NCBI RefSeq assembly: GCF_028816475.1
Contig: NZ_CP118247.1
Span: 1,550,001 to 1,614,000 of the forward strand
Source of the DNA: Devosia rhodophyticola
GTDB lineage: Bacteria > Pseudomonadota > Alphaproteobacteria > Rhizobiales > Devosiaceae
Length of the DNA stretch: 64,000 nt
Direction: 5' to 3'
Below are positions 1 to 11,337 of this stretch, piece by piece (within the stretch, counting starts at the first letter, position 1; each line of letters starts with the position of its first letter). The notes beneath the pieces were generated by a model, which worked only from the letters and a program-made list of their open reading frames with translations, searched no databases and had not been told where the DNA came from. Both the position numbers and the translations under genes were made by a program.

Positions 1-442
1 CGGTCGCCTTGCGGACGCGCACCACGACATCGACATGGGTAACAACCATGCCTGCGGGGGCTTCGGGCAACGACTGGAAGGCGACATCGGTTGCCGGAAT
101 GTCGATCATGCGTTGTTCATCTTCGACATAAAAATGGTGATGATCGGAGGTGTCCGTGTCAAAATATGAACGCGACGCATCGACGGCAACTTCGCGCAAA
201 AGCCCGGCTTCGTGGAACTGGTGCAGCGTATTGTAAATCGTTGCCAGGGAAACATTGACGTGCGACAGGCCGGCTTCAGAATGCAATTGTTCGGCGCTGA
301 CATGGCGATGCGGGCCACCAAACAGCAACTCGGCCAAGGCAACCCGCTGGCGGGTCGGACGCAATCCGGCCATGCGCAGGACCGCAGTAAGGCAGGGCTT
401 GCGCGAAGGGTGGGTTCGGCTCATCTGGGTTCGATCAGGCAT
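1..442 (-). CDS. irr: Fur-family iron response regulator Irr (3' end beyond window)
   Basis: A Fur-superfamily transcription factor; the Irr branch senses iron through haem and controls haem and iron genes in Rhizobiales. The reverse strand reads from ATG at 442 (a second ATG lies at 424) to the window edge, giving 147 residues, close to the family's full length. The winged helix spans about residues 20-85 ([14 protein letters not shown], then [16 protein letters not shown]). The run HHH at 101-103 is the histidine-rich site Irr uses for haem. There is no N-terminal Cys-Pro haem motif as in Bradyrhizobium, so it resembles the Rhizobium type. It is divergent from fabA, an order conserved in Rhizobiales. 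Mur or Fur is less likely given the HHH motif and this neighbourhood. Confidence 0.88.
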   Translation of the reverse strand, partial: MPDRTQMSRTHPSRKPCLTAVLRMAGLRPTRQRVALAELLFGGPHRHVSAEQLHSEAGLSHVNVSLATIYNTLHQFHEAGLLREVAVDASRSYFDTDTSDHHHFYVEDEQRMIDIPATDVAFQSLPEAPAGMVVTHVDVVVRVRKAT

Positions 443-618
443 TGGGTCCTTGGATGGCTAAGGGCCAGCGTAAAGGTCTATCTTATAGCCAGCGAGGGCC
501 GTTGGCACAAGCACTGCACCCAAACAGGGCTAACGCGGGGACGATATTGACCTTTGGCTCTCTTGACCCCCCGTCCGTGCCCTCTACAGAACGCCGAATG
601 GTTAACCAAGGGGCTGAC

Positions 619-1125
619 ATGACTGAACGTGCAAACCAATTCAGTTACGAAGAATTGTTGGCTCACGGGCGCGGTGAATTGCCGGGCCAGATGGACGCTC
701 GACTACCGGCGCCACCCATGCTGATGTTTGACCGCATTACCCACATCGCCGACAATGACGGCGAATTTGGCAAGGGCTCGGTGGTTGCCGAACTCGACCT
801 GCATCCTGACCTCTGGTTTTTCAAGTGCCATTTCATTGGCGATCCAGTGATGCCCGGCTGCCTGGGGCTGGACGCTCTTTGGCAAATGGTGGGGTTTTAC
901 CTGGGTTGGTCAGGTTCGCGCGGTCGTGGGCGCGCCCTGGGCGGCGCGATCAAGTTTACCGGCCAGGCAACCTCTGACATAAAGTTGCTTGAATATCGGA
1001 TCGACATCAAGCGCCACATGCGCTCTCCTTTGCCGTTTGGCATTGCACAAGGGCTTGTCAAAGCGGATGGTGAAACCATCTATGTCGCAGAAAACCTCCG
1101 AGTAGGCTTGATCGGCGGCGCTTAA
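619..1125 (+). CDS. fabA: 3-hydroxydecanoyl-ACP dehydratase/isomerase FabA
   Basis: Dehydrates 3-hydroxyacyl-ACP and isomerises trans-2- to cis-3-decenoyl-ACP, the branch point for unsaturated fatty acids. The 168-residue product matches the family length. The active-site segment [10 protein letters not shown] begins at His71, and the partner Asp is D85 in GCLGLDA. I chose ATG 619 because it follows the Shine-Dalgarno-like AAGGGG at 608-613 and gives the usual MTERxNxFSYEELL-type start; the frame is open back to 442 but that stretch is not conserved. fabB follows after 42 bases, so the two are probably one transcript. Confidence 0.97.
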   Translation: MTERANQFSYEELLAHGRGELPGQMDARLPAPPMLMFDRITHIADNDGEFGKGSVVAELDLHPDLWFFKCHFIGDPVMPGCLGLDALWQMVGFYLGWSGSRGRGRALGGAIKFTGQATSDIKLLEYRIDIKRHMRSPLPFGIAQGLVKADGETIYVAENLRVGLIGGA

Positions 1126-1167
1126 GCGCCCCACCATGTCCGACCCGCAAAACAGCATGAGGCAAAG

Positions 1168-2391
1168 ATGAGACGAGTTGTTGTCACCGGTATTGGGATC
1201 ATTTCATCAATCGGCAACAATCGTGCCGAGGTGTTGGCAAGCCTGCATGCCGCCAAACCCGGCATCAGCTTTGCCCAGGACTATGCCGATCTCAACTTCC
1301 GCTGCCATGTGCATGGCGCGCCCAGCATCGATCCATTTGAAGTGCTGGACCGTCGCACCACCCGCTTCATGGGCAAGGGCGCGGCCTGGAATTATCTGGC
1401 CATGCAGCAAGCCATCGAAGACGCAGGGCTTGAAGAAAAAGACATCAAGAACCCGCGTACAGGCATTGTGATGGGCTCTGGCGGGCCATCGACCCGCACG
1501 GTTGTGGAAGCGGCCGATATTACCCGCGAAAAGGGCCCCAAGCGTATCGGACCGCTGGCCGTACCCAAGGCCATGAGCTCGACCGCCTCGGCAACGCTGG
1601 CGACGCCGTTTGGCATCAAGGGAATCAATTATTCGATCTCGTCGGCTTGTGCGACCTCCAAACATTGCATTGGCAATGGCTATGAGCAGATCCAGATGGG
1701 CAAGCAGGACATTGTGTTTGCCGGTGGCCACGAGGACCTCGACTGGTCGCTGAGCAACCTGTTTGACGCCATGGGCGCCATGTCCTCCAACTTCAACGAT
1801 AATCCGCAAAAGGCGTCGCGCGCCTATGACCGCGACCGCGACGGTTTTGTGATCGCCGGGGGGGCCGGGGTGCTGGTGCTTGAAGAGCTTGAGCACGCCA
1901 AGGCGCGTGGGGCCAATATTCTGGCCGAAATCATTGGTTATGGGGCAACTTCGGACGGCTACGACATGGTCGCGCCGTCAGGCGAAGGCGCTGAACGCTG
2001 CATGCGGTTGGCGCTCGAAGGCGTTGATATGCCGGTTGATTATATCAACCCGCACGCCACCTCGACCCCGGTCGGCGATGCCCGCGAAATGGACGCGATC
2101 CGGGCTGTTTTTGGCTCGGGCGACAAATGCCCGCCGATCTCGGCGACCAAATCGCTGACCGGCCATTCGCTCGGCGCAACAGGGGTTCAGGAATCGATTT
2201 ATTGCATCATGATGATGCAGGAAAAGTTCATCTGCGAGAGTGCCAATATCGAAAACCTCGATGATGCCTTTGCCGACATGCCGATCCTGCGGGCGCGTCG
2301 CGACAACGCCAATATCGGGGTCTCGCTGTCAAATTCCTTCGGCTTTGGCGGCACCAACGCTACACTGGTGTTCAAGCATCCGGACGCCTGA
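1168..2391 (+). CDS. fabB: 3-oxoacyl-ACP synthase I FabB
   Basis: Condensing enzyme that elongates the cis-3-decenoyl product of FabA and so commits carbon to unsaturated fatty acids. The 407-residue product carries the thiolase-fold catalytic triad: Cys161 in SSACATS, His296 in NPHATSTP and His333 in [13 protein letters not shown]. The C-terminal glycine-rich NSFGFGGTN is intact. In many Rhizobiales fabI follows directly; here the next gene is manC on the other strand, whose reading frame runs 193 bases into the 3' end of fabB. Confidence 0.97.
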   Translation: MRRVVVTGIGIISSIGNNRAEVLASLHAAKPGISFAQDYADLNFRCHVHGAPSIDPFEVLDRRTTRFMGKGAAWNYLAMQQAIEDAGLEEKDIKNPRTGIVMGSGGPSTRTVVEAADITREKGPKRIGPLAVPKAMSSTASATLATPFGIKGINYSISSACATSKHCIGNGYEQIQMGKQDIVFAGGHEDLDWSLSNLFDAMGAMSSNFNDNPQKASRAYDRDRDGFVIAGGAGVLVLEELEHAKARGANILAEIIGYGATSDGYDMVAPSGEGAERCMRLALEGVDMPVDYINPHATSTPVGDAREMDAIRAVFGSGDKCPPISATKSLTGHSLGATGVQESIYCIMMMQEKFICESANIENLDDAFADMPILRARRDNANIGVSLSNSFGFGGTNATLVFKHPDA

Positions 2392-3896
2392 TTAACGCCT
2401 GGGTGGCGCGCGGTGCTCAAGGCATCACGTTTCAGATCACTGAATTTTTCCGTTGACGGCCGCATGTCCTGATCAACCCGCCCGTAATCGTCCTCGGTGC
2501 GGATGATGTCATCTTCGCCCAGATAGGCGCCGGTTTGCACTTCGATGAGTTCCAACTGGATCTTGCCGGCGTTCGCCAGCCGGTGGTTGCATCCCAGAGG
2601 CAGGTAGATCGACTGGTTCTCAGTCAGCATTGAAATCTTGCCATCGACGGTCACTTCGGCGGTGCCCTTGACCACGACCCAATGTTCGGAGCGGTGGTAA
2701 TGCATTTGCATCGAGAGCTTTTTGCCGGGTTTGACGAAAAGCCGTTTGACCTGAAACCTCTCGGATAACAGCACCGAAGAATAGCCACCCCAAGGCCGGT
2801 AGGTGGTCTGGTGTGTCTCGGTCAACGCTCGGGTCGCCAGATCCGCCCTGAGCGAATTGACCAGACCGCCCACCTGCTGCGACTGCGACAGCCGACCAAC
2901 GAAAATGGCATCTTCGCTGGCGATGACAGCAATGTCATCGAGCCCTTCGACCACGATATGAGCGCCATTCGTCATCACCATTGCATTGGTGGTGTTGGAC
3001 AATAAAGCGCTGCCCAATACGACGTTGCCAGCCGCATCAGGGTTGTGAGCGCCCCAGACTGCATCCCATGTGCCCAGATCCGACCAGACAAAACTGACCG
3101 GCAACACAGCGGCCCTGCGGGTTTTTTCAAAGATGGCGTAATCGACCGAGATGTTGGGGGCTGCCTCAAATGTTGCGGCATCAAGCCGGACGAAGTCCAG
3201 ATCTATTTGGGCAAGATCGACCGCCCGGCGCGCCGCACTGGCGGTTTCGGGCGCCAGGGCCTCGCATTCGGTCATGAACGTTTGGGCGGCCATCATGAAC
3301 ATGCCCGAATTCCAGACGTGGGCCCCCTCGGCCAGAAACGCTTCTGCTGTTGTCAGGTCCGGCTTTTCAACGAAACGGCTGACCCTAATTAATCCGTCCG
3401 GAAGGGCATCGCCGACAGCGATATAGCCATATCCGGTTTCGGGGCGGGTGGGCACAATTCCAAAGGTCACCAACCAGCCATCGCGCGCCGCGATGCCCGC
3501 GGTGGTGACGGCATCAAAATAGCTTTCGTCAGCGGTTATGGCATGGTCGGAGGCGAGAATATGCAGGACCGCCTGTTCATTCTGGCGAAGCGCGAAACAG
3601 GCTGCTGCCGCCACTGCGACAGCGGTATTGCGGACAACAGGTTCCAGCAAAATGGCCCCGAGTTCGACGCCGGTTTCCTGCGCCTGTTCGGCGACAACAA
3701 ACCGGTAATCGGCATTGGTCAGAATAATCGGGGCGGCGTAAAGGTCGGTATCCGCAACGCGAAGCAACGTCTGCTGGAACAGGGAGCGATTGCCCATCAA
3801 CTCGATGAACTGTTTCGGTCGGGTTGTGCGTGACATCGGCCACAAACGAGTCCCCTGACCACCTGCGAGAATAACTGGAACAATTTTACTGGTCAT
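2199..3896 (-). CDS. manC: mannose-1-phosphate guanylyltransferase / mannose-6-phosphate isomerase
   Basis: Bifunctional type II enzyme that makes GDP-mannose. The nucleotidyltransferase signature GGQGTRLWP is at residues 12-20, followed by RPKQF. The cupin isomerase domain lies near 365-470, with YRPWGGY and the metal-ligand region [10 protein letters not shown]. The family usually ends around 470-480 residues, just after EDDYGR; this product is 565. About 90 extra residues have no recognisable domain, and roughly the last 64 are antisense to fabB (2199-2391). An ancestral stop was probably lost. No manB or gmd is seen in the window. It is divergent from the LysR gene at 4006. Confidence 0.92.
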   Translation of the reverse strand: MTSKIVPVILAGGQGTRLWPMSRTTRPKQFIELMGNRSLFQQTLLRVADTDLYAAPIILTNADYRFVVAEQAQETGVELGAILLEPVVRNTAVAVAAAACFALRQNEQAVLHILASDHAITADESYFDAVTTAGIAARDGWLVTFGIVPTRPETGYGYIAVGDALPDGLIRVSRFVEKPDLTTAEAFLAEGAHVWNSGMFMMAAQTFMTECEALAPETASAARRAVDLAQIDLDFVRLDAATFEAAPNISVDYAIFEKTRRAAVLPVSFVWSDLGTWDAVWGAHNPDAAGNVVLGSALLSNTTNAMVMTNGAHIVVEGLDDIAVIASEDAIFVGRLSQSQQVGGLVNSLRADLATRALTETHQTTYRPWGGYSSVLLSERFQVKRLFVKPGKKLSMQMHYHRSEHWVVVKGTAEVTVDGKISMLTENQSIYLPLGCNHRLANAGKIQLELIEVQTGAYLGEDDIIRTEDDYGRVDQDMRPSTEKFSDLKRDALSTARHPGVNQASGCLNTSVALVPPKPKEFDSETPILALSRRARRIGMSAKASSRFSILALSQMNFSCIIMMQ

Positions 3897-4005
3897 AAAA
3901 GCCTGGTCGTTAGGTGTGGTACGATGAATTTACCGGCCGATTCAAATATCTGTACGGCCACGGGCAACCAAGTGCAAATGGGGGCGCGGGCAAGAAGGGT
4001 CAGCC

Positions 4006-4884
4006 ATGGAAATGCGTCAGATCAGATATTTTGTTGCCGTGGCTGAGGAATTGAATTTTGGCCGGGCGGCGCGGCGCGAGAACATTTCCCAGCCCCCGCT
4101 CAGCATCCAGATCAAAAATCTGGAGACCGAACTTGGTCTGGTACTGTTTGAGCGAACCAAGCGCAGCGTCAAACTGACCGAGGCGGGCTCGGTTTTCCTG
4201 ACGGCTGCGCGGGCAATTCTGGCCACAGCTGCGGCTGGAACCGATGCAGCCCAACGGGCACATCGCGGCGAAACCGGCGAAATTACCATTGGTTTCGTCC
4301 ACTCGGCCTCCGTCAACTATCTGTCCTCGCTGGTGGGCGCCTTCAGGCGTGATTATCCCGACATTTCGTTCAAATTTCACGAAGCAACGGTCAGCGAGCA
4401 AATCGAAGCGCTGGACCGCGGCGCCATTGACGTTGGCATCATCAGGCCGCCGGTGGAACGCGACGACATCGAAGCCTTTACCGTGGTGCGCGAAGGATTT
4501 TACATCGCGGTGCCGCGCTCGCACCGCCTGTTTGGCCAGAACTCGGTGAAACTGGAGGCGCTACGGAACGATAGGTTTGTCTTTTATCCGCCCGAACGCT
4601 CACCCGCTTTCCATCGGCAACTGATCGGTATGTGCACAGCGGCGGGGTTTTTGCCCGACATCGCAGTACAAGCCAACACCATGTACACCGCAATTGGCCT
4701 GGCTGGCGCGGGCGCGGGTGTCGCCATCATCCCCGAAAGCCTGACCGTTGTGGCGGTGCCCTCTGTCGGTTATCTCAAAATTGAGGCGGTAACCGAATTC
4801 GCCGAACTGTGCCTGGCCTTTCGCAAGGGAAACCAAAGCAGGGCGACCCAATCGCTGCTCGACTTTGCACGATCGCAGACTTAG
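4006..4884 (+). CDS. LysR-family transcriptional regulator
   Basis: A 292-residue LysR regulator. The winged helix is at the N-terminus (residues 1-60: NFGRAARRENISQPPLS, then LFERTKRSVKLTEAG). A periplasmic-binding-like effector domain follows from about residue 90. ATG 4006 has AAGGG a few bases upstream. It is divergent from manC across 109 bases, so control of manC or autoregulation is the simplest idea. The sequence looks closest to the BenM/CatM-like subgroup, which usually senses aromatic acids, so its place inside a polysaccharide locus may be accidental. The effector is unknown. Confidence 0.88.
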   Translation: MEMRQIRYFVAVAEELNFGRAARRENISQPPLSIQIKNLETELGLVLFERTKRSVKLTEAGSVFLTAARAILATAAAGTDAAQRAHRGETGEITIGFVHSASVNYLSSLVGAFRRDYPDISFKFHEATVSEQIEALDRGAIDVGIIRPPVERDDIEAFTVVREGFYIAVPRSHRLFGQNSVKLEALRNDRFVFYPPERSPAFHRQLIGMCTAAGFLPDIAVQANTMYTAIGLAGAGAGVAIIPESLTVVAVPSVGYLKIEAVTEFAELCLAFRKGNQSRATQSLLDFARSQT

Positions 4885-4978
4885 CGCGCGGACTGGCTGA
4901 ACGCATCCAGTCAATTGTTGAAGCCCCGCGCTGGCCCTGCGGCATCAAGATGAGTCTTGGCGGGCCGTTGCGCGCTGC

Positions 4979-6028
4979 CTAACTAAGTTGCTGTTTGATC
5001 AATGTCACGATTTTCTGTGCTGCGTCACCTGCACCATACTCGTCTATCGGCGTCCGCGGCGTAGCATAGCCCTCATGGCGCCAGAGGCGGTTCCACCCAG
5101 ACGATATCGTTTCAACCCACTCGGTCTCGGTGCGCAAGGTAACGCACGGCACACCGTGGAAATAAGCCTCTTTCTGAAGGCCGCCCGAATCGGTAAGTAC
5201 CAATGCAGCACCGGACAGCAGGCGATGAATATCGAAGTAACCAACAGGATCCATGAGGATCAGATTTTTAGGCGTAATCCCGAGAGCGTCGAGCGTTTTT
5301 CGGGTGCGTGGATGAACCGGGAAGACAATTGGGTTGTCTGCGGCGACACGTTCAAGATATTGGATCAGTTCGGCAAACAGGACCGGGTCATCGGTGCTCT
5401 CGGCGCGGTGGACCGTGCACAGGCCATAGGCACCGTCCTCAAGACCCAGTCGCTCAAGGATGCTGGAGGCGGCCTGTGCCTGATCGCGTGCAAAAACTGT
5501 TGCGTCATACATAACATCACCAACGTGATGCACGTTGCGCACAATGCCCTCACTGGCAAGGTTTGCCACCGACACAGACGTCGGGCAGAAAAGCATTGCG
5601 CTGAGATGATCAGCCATGACGCGATTGATTTCTTCGGGCATGCGCCGGTTGAAGGATCGCAGGCCCGCCTCGACGTGGGCGACGGGTATGTGCAGCTTTG
5701 CTGCCGCAAGTGTACCGGCCAGCGTTGAATTTGTGTCGCCATAGACCAGAACCATGTCCGGCTTTTCATCAATCAGGATGGCCTCGATGGCTTCGAGCAT
5801 CCGACCGGTCATTTGCCCCTGGGGACCACCGCCAATACCCAGATTGTGGGCAGGCTTGGGGATGTCCAATTCACGAAAAAACACCTCCGACATGTTGTCG
5901 TCAAAGTGCTGCCCTGTATGCACAATGCGCTCGGTCAGCCCGGGGGTCGCCAGAAAAGCACGGCTGACAGCGCCCGCCTTGACGAACTGGGGACGGGCGC
6001 CAACCACCGACAACACATTTTTGTTCAT
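4979..6028 (-). CDS. wbpI: UDP-N-acetylglucosamine 2-epimerase family, WbpI-like
   Basis: Non-hydrolysing UDP-sugar 2-epimerase of 349 residues, nearer WbpI (about 354) than WecB (about 376). It opens with VGARPQFVKAGAVSRAF and has HTGQHFDDNMSEVFF and QMTGRML, the pattern of the WbpI subgroup. The catalytic region shows GDTNST, EAGLRSF and TVHRAE. WbpI converts UDP-GlcNAc3NAcA to UDP-ManNAc3NAcA, the last step after WbpA/B/D/E, and those four genes lie divergently just to the right. A WecB-type UDP-GlcNAc epimerase is the alternative, but the neighbours favour WbpI. Confidence 0.85.
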   Translation of the reverse strand: MNKNVLSVVGARPQFVKAGAVSRAFLATPGLTERIVHTGQHFDDNMSEVFFRELDIPKPAHNLGIGGGPQGQMTGRMLEAIEAILIDEKPDMVLVYGDTNSTLAGTLAAAKLHIPVAHVEAGLRSFNRRMPEEINRVMADHLSAMLFCPTSVSVANLASEGIVRNVHHVGDVMYDATVFARDQAQAASSILERLGLEDGAYGLCTVHRAESTDDPVLFAELIQYLERVAADNPIVFPVHPRTRKTLDALGITPKNLILMDPVGYFDIHRLLSGAALVLTDSGGLQKEAYFHGVPCVTLRTETEWVETISSGWNRLWRHEGYATPRTPIDEYGAGDAAQKIVTLIKQQLS

Positions 6029-6515
6029 GAGTTTTCCGATTATCTGAAGATATTATTTGGTGTCTGTCATCAGGAACATGATTGAAGGCTCGGTTTCAAA
6101 GACAGTTTCCCGGATTGCGAAAAAATTAGACGCCCCTCTATGACCACATTCCCTCCGGTCAACTCAATGGCAAATGTCGGATCGCCTTGGCGTCGGAAAT
6201 TTCTTAACCCGGCAAAGAAACGGAAAATGCGTGCCCTGGCGGCGACGAGCACAATTGGGCTTATCTCAGCACCCGCGACATTAGAGGCGAAAATATTGCA
6301 TTTGCTAGGGGATCGGTAACTATTCCGATGGCCGTTTCACTGAAGTGCGACCGACCTATTTGTCTCAGTCCGTATTGCCGTCTCCCAAAACAAAGCACCG
6401 TTGACAACATCATGCTTTCTTCTTGGCTTGCGGGCCGTAATTTTCTGGCACCCCCTGTTGGCGACTCCCTACCGAGAGTGATAGAGACCCCCCATGAATT
6501 TGATAGAAACACCGG
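6029..6515. other. divergent intergenic region between wbpI and wbpA
   Basis: This 487-base stretch separates the leftward wbpI gene from the rightward wbpABDE operon, so it should carry both promoters. A TTGACA hexamer lies at 6401-6406, but no convincing -10 box sits 16-18 bases downstream. Open frames here are shadows that run into wbpA. No RNA gene or strong hairpin was recognised. Confidence 0.5.
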
Positions 6516-7850
6516 ATGCAATCCATGATGCTCGTTCCCAAGTCCCAAGCTGATCTGATCCAGCGATTCGAGGAAAAGACAGCCATAATCGGGATCGTTG
6601 GGCTTGGATATGTCGGCCTGCCTCTGGTTTTGCGTTATGCGGAACGTGGCTACAAAGTCATCGGTTTTGATATTGATCTGGAAAAGGTTGAACAGCTGCA
6701 GTCGGGACGCAGCTATATCAAGCACATTGGCAAGGACCGTTTGTCGGCTGCCCTCGACCAGGGATTTGAAGCCACAACAGACTTTACACGCGCCAGCGAC
6801 GTGGACGCGCTCATTCTTTGTGTACCGACTCCGCTGGATTCCCATCGCGAGCCTGACCTGAGTTATGTGCTGGACACGGTGGACACATTGGTTCCCAATT
6901 TGCGCGCCAATCAGATCATGTCACTGGAAAGCACCACCTACCCCGGAACAACGGACGAAGAACTGCTGCCAAGGGTGCAGTCGCGCGGGTTCGTTGTGGG
7001 TGAAGACTTCTTTCTGGTTTATTCGCCCGAGCGCGAAGATCCGGGCAACGCAAAATTCTCCACCAGTACGATTCCGAAGGTCTGCGGTGGCTATTCGGCG
7101 GCGTGTCTGGAGGTCGGTCTTGCGCTATATGGCCAGGTCATAGATCAGGTTGTGCCGGTCAGTTCTACCCGCACCGCTGAAATGACAAAGTTGCTCGAAA
7201 ACATCCATCGTTCAGTCAACATCGGCCTGGTAAACGAAATGAAGATCGTGGCTGACCGAATGGGGATCGACATTCACGAGGTAATCCGCGCCGCCGCAAC
7301 CAAGCCCTTTGGTTTTGTGCCGTACTATCCCGGCCCCGGACTGGGTGGACACTGCATCCCCATTGATCCGTTCTACCTGACCTGGAAAGCCCGCGAATAT
7401 GGCGTATCCACCAGGTTCATCGAGTTGGCCGGCGAAGTTAATTCCAACATGCCGGACTATGTGATTGCCAAACTCACCGACGCCCTCAATAGACGGCGCA
7501 AGTCGGTCAATGGATCGTCCGTCCTGGTGCTGGGCATCGCCTACAAGAAAAATGTCGATGACATGCGCGAGTCACCCTCGGTGATCCTGATGGAAAAGCT
7601 GACGGCGCTTGGGGCGGAAGTCGCCTATAGTGATCCATTCGTGCCAGTGTTCCCGAAACTGCGTCATCACGCCCATTTTGATCTCGCGAGTGTCGAGTTG
7701 ACCGCCGAAGTATTGGCAGGATTTGATTGCGTCCTTGTCGCGACCGATCATGACGAGTTCGATTTTGACCTGATTTTGAAACATGGTGCGTTGATCGTTG
7801 ACACGCGCGGCCGGTATCTCGATCCGGACGCCAAGGTAGTAAGGGCTTAA
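6516..7850 (+). CDS. wbpA: UDP-N-acetyl-D-glucosamine 6-dehydrogenase, WbpA-like
   Basis: Oxidises C6 of UDP-GlcNAc to the uronic acid with two NAD+, first step toward UDP-ManNAc3NAcA. The 444-residue protein has the Rossmann motif [17 protein letters not shown] near residues 29-45, then GFDID. The central domain contains the catalytic Cys280 in [14 protein letters not shown], and the C-terminal UDP-binding domain contains [15 protein letters not shown]. Several start codons cluster at 6516-6530. Six bases separate its stop from wbpB, and the four genes 6516-10587 form a tight operon. WecC (ManNAc dehydrogenase) is a less likely alternative given the following genes. Confidence 0.92.
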   Translation: MQSMMLVPKSQADLIQRFEEKTAIIGIVGLGYVGLPLVLRYAERGYKVIGFDIDLEKVEQLQSGRSYIKHIGKDRLSAALDQGFEATTDFTRASDVDALILCVPTPLDSHREPDLSYVLDTVDTLVPNLRANQIMSLESTTYPGTTDEELLPRVQSRGFVVGEDFFLVYSPEREDPGNAKFSTSTIPKVCGGYSAACLEVGLALYGQVIDQVVPVSSTRTAEMTKLLENIHRSVNIGLVNEMKIVADRMGIDIHEVIRAAATKPFGFVPYYPGPGLGGHCIPIDPFYLTWKAREYGVSTRFIELAGEVNSNMPDYVIAKLTDALNRRRKSVNGSSVLVLGIAYKKNVDDMRESPSVILMEKLTALGAEVAYSDPFVPVFPKLRHHAHFDLASVELTAEVLAGFDCVLVATDHDEFDFDLILKHGALIVDTRGRYLDPDAKVVRA

Positions 7851-7856
7851 TAGCAA

Positions 7857-8917
7857 ATGCGAACATTTCCCGGTCCGATATCTGGACGCAATATACGATT
7901 TGCCCTGGCCGGCACCGGTCGCATCGCGCAGAATCATTTTGCCGCCATTGGCCAGCACGGCAATCGCGCTGAGCTTGTCGACGTCTGCGACGTGGATTCG
8001 GTGGCGCTTGCCAATGCCGTCGAAAAAACCGGCGCGCGCGGCCACGATAGCCTTAAAACAATGCTGGCCAATACATCCGCAGATGTCGTCGTGCTGACAA
8101 CGCCCAGCGGACTGCACAGCGCGCAGACTCGGCAAATTGCGGCTCATGGCCTCCATGTGATTACCGAAAAGCCGATGGCAACGCGCTGGCAGGATGGTAT
8201 CGACATGGTACGCGCCTGCGACGAAGCGAGTGTGAGGCTTTTTGTCGTCAAGCAAAATCGCCGCAATGCGACGTTGCAACTGCTTAAGCGCGCCGTCGAT
8301 CAGAAGCGGTTTGGTCGGATCTACATGGTCAACGTTAACGTGTTCTGGACGCGACCGCAGGAATATTATGACGCTGCAAAGTGGCGCGGCACCTGGGAGT
8401 TCGATGGCGGCGCTTTCATGAATCAGGCAAGCCACTATGTTGACCTGCTGGACTGGATCATCGGTCCGATTGAAAGTCTGCAGGCCTATACCGGCACTCT
8501 TGGCCGCAATATCGAAGTGGAAGACACAGGGGTTGTCAGCGTGAAGTGGCGATCAGGCGCCATGGGATCAATGAACGTAACGATGTTGACCTACCCCAAG
8601 AACCTTGAGGGCAGCATTACCATCATCGGTGAGCATGGCACGGTCCGCATCGGTGGCGTTGCCGTCAATGAGGTCCAGCATTGGGACTTTGCAGAGCCGC
8701 ATGAAGACGACAGTCAGGTCGCAACGGCCAGTTACGCCACGACGTCGGTCTACGGTTTCGGCCATCCGCTTTATTATGACAATGTTATCAAGGTTCTGCG
8801 TGGCGAAACGGATCCCGAAACGGACGGCCGTGAAGGTCTCAAGAGCCTCGAAACGCTGATCGGGATTTATACATCGGCTCGCGATGGGCGCCGGGTAAAC
8901 CTGCCGTTGGATTTCTG

Positions 8918-8918
<1 letters not shown>
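7857..8918 (+). CDS. wbpB: Gfo/Idh/MocA oxidoreductase, WbpB-like UDP-GlcNAcA 3-dehydrogenase
   Basis: A 353-residue NAD(P)-dependent sugar oxidoreductase. The N-terminal Rossmann motif is [17 protein letters not shown], followed by TTPSGLHS and the catalytic-region EKPMA. The C-terminal half is the usual alpha/beta substrate domain. WbpB oxidises C3 of UDP-GlcNAcA to give the 3-keto substrate for WbpE. The function is assigned mainly from the order A-B-D-E, which matches the Pseudomonas aeruginosa pathway; the fold alone would not fix the substrate. Its TGA overlaps the wbpD ATG. Confidence 0.88.
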
Positions 8919-9471
<553 letters not shown>

Positions 9472-9475
<4 letters not shown>

Positions 9476-10587
9476 CCGAAAATATCCCCTTCATCGACCT
9501 CAAGACGCAATACGCCGAACTCAAACAGAGTATTGATGGGCGCATTCAGACAGTGCTGGACCATGGCCAGTACATTATGGGGCCCGAAGTCAAGGAAATG
9601 GAGGTCAAGCTGGCCGCCTATGTCGGGGTGCGCCACTGTGTCAGTGTTTCCTCAGGCACTGAGGCGCTGCTTATCGCCTTGATGGCACTCGGCGTCGGTC
9701 CAGGTGATGAGGTCATCACCTCCCCCTTCACCTTTGCCGCAACCGCCGAAGTAATTGCTCTGGTCGGCGCCACACCGGTATTCGTGGATATCGAACCAGA
9801 CACATTCAACATCAACTGCGATCTGGTCGAGCAGGCCATCACAAGCAAGACCAAGGCCATTATCCCCGTCTCGCTTTACGGTCAGACAGCCGACATGCAG
9901 GCACTGGAGACCATTTCGATCCAGTACGGCATACCGATCGTTGAAGACGCGGCGCAAAGTCTTGGGGCAACCCATGACGGGCGCCGATCGGGCGGACTTT
10001 CCTCCTTTGGCTGCGTGAGCTTTTTTCCATCCAAACCGCTTGGTTGTTATGGCGATGGCGGGGCGCTGTTTACCGATAGCGACGAACTGGCGAAAATTGC
10101 CCGGGAAATTCGCGTTCACGGCCAGGAGCGACGTTATATCCACAAGCGCATCGGCGTCGGCGGGCGCATGGACACCTTGCAATGCGCAGTGGTGCTGGCA
10201 AAACTCGAGCGGTTCGATTGGGAAGTCGAACGGCGCAATTTTATGGGCCAGCGCTATCTTGATCTGCTCAAAAGTAACCTGTCGATCGGTCTGGCCACGG
10301 TGCGCCCCCAGAATACCTGTGTTTGGGCGCAGTTTACCGTGAGAGTCGATCGCCGCCAGGCAGTGGTCGATGCCCTTAAGGCCCATGGCATACCGACGGC
10401 TGTCCATTACCCCATTCCCCTGCACAAGCAGGAGGCTTACAGCGCCATCAGCAGGGTGGCGTCTTCACTGGCCGAAGCAGAGCGGGCGGCAAACACAGTA
10501 TTTAGCCTGCCGCTACACCCGTATCTGGCCGAAGAAACGCAGAATTTTATCGCACGCAGCCTGATTGACGCGGTGGCTGAGGGCTAA
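9472..10587 (+). CDS. wbpE: DegT/DnrJ/EryC1 aminotransferase, WbpE-like
   Basis: PLP-dependent sugar aminotransferase of 371 residues that would install the 3-amino group on 3-keto-UDP-GlcNAcA with glutamate as donor. It has the DegT start [10 protein letters not shown], cofactor-pocket SSGTEAL and EDAAQS, and the PLP lysine Lys188 in [15 protein letters not shown]. It is last in the wbpABDE operon and overlaps wbpD by four bases. A hairpin follows 11 bases after its stop. Confidence 0.93.
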
Positions 10588-10597
10588 AGCGCCGGGC

Positions 10598-10616
10598 GTT
10601 CCGATAGAATCGGAAC
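10598..10616. repeat. perfect 7-bp inverted repeat downstream of wbpE
   Basis: GTTCCGA at 10598-10604 pairs with TCGGAAC at 10610-10616 around a 5-base loop. It lies just after the wbpE stop, between genes that converge. There is no T-run, so it is at best a weak terminator or a processing hairpin. Confidence 0.4.
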
Positions 10617-10716
10617 TTGCGGGGGAGCCCACCGAGCGATTTTTTGCCGCAAATGAAGGAATTTCCGGCGCTGTCAGCACCTACGTCTTGGATTTGCGGT
10701 GCACGTTAAGAGGTGT

Positions 10717-11337
10717 TTAGTTCGGCTGTTCCAATGGTCGGGCGGGAACGCCAACGACGGTCTGGCCGCTTGCGATATTGCCGACAACTGCACTACCGAC
10801 ACCGGCCACGACATCGCGCCCGATAACAATGTTGTTGCGAACGGAGCTGCCGGTGCCAAGCCAGCTTGCTTCGCCGATATCGACGTTCCCCGAAAGACGG
10901 ACGCCGGGCGACAAATGAACTGCATCGGCCAGGCGGCAGTCGTGGTCGACGCTTGCTGCTGTGTTGAGGATGCAACCGACCCCCAGGCTCGCGCCCGTGC
11001 CGACAATGCTGGCGCAGGCCAGAAACGAACCTTCTCCGACATGGGCAGAGGGACTGACCCGACAGGACGGATCAACGATTGTAGTGATGGTCGCCCCCGC
11101 GGTCCGCAGGCGTAAAATCCAATCCAGTCGCGTCCGATTATCGCCAATCGCTGCAATAACGCCATCGAACTGCGTCTGCCCTGCGAGCAGATCGGCAGCG
11201 GTGCCAAGAACGGCATGACCATCGACCGAACCTGTCCGGACATCATCGAAAAAGCTGATCGACCAGCCGAGCGCTGCCGCACTTTCAGCAACGACACGCC
11301 CATGGCTTCCTGCTCCAAGAATGGCCAAACGCATCAT
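10717..11337 (-). CDS. NeuD/PglD-family sugar O- or N-acetyltransferase
   Basis: A 206-residue two-domain transferase. The N-terminal Rossmann-like UDP-sugar domain starts LAILGAGSHGRVVAESA. The left-handed beta-helix follows, with the catalytic-base motif NTAASVDHDC expected of PglD, and it ends VVGVPARPL. PglD acetylates a 4-amino UDP-sugar in bacillosamine synthesis; NeuD relatives acetylate sialic acids. No PglE or PglF partner lies in the window, so the substrate is open. Its start overlaps the 3' end of the PglC-like gene by four bases (ATGA), which links the two functionally. Confidence 0.85.
   Translation of the reverse strand: MMRLAILGAGSHGRVVAESAAALGWSISFFDDVRTGSVDGHAVLGTAADLLAGQTQFDGVIAAIGDNRTRLDWILRLRTAGATITTIVDPSCRVSPSAHVGEGSFLACASIVGTGASLGVGCILNTAASVDHDCRLADAVHLSPGVRLSGNVDIGEASWLGTGSSVRNNIVIGRDVVAGVGSAVVGNIASGQTVVGVPARPLEQPN

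Noticed and set aside
503..518. Sigma-54-like sequence TGGCAC...TGCA upstream of fabA
   Set aside because: The GG-N10-GC spacing fits but two conserved positions differ, and fabA is not expected to be under sigma-54.
1207..1896. 229-residue minus-strand frame
   Set aside because: Antisense shadow of fabB.
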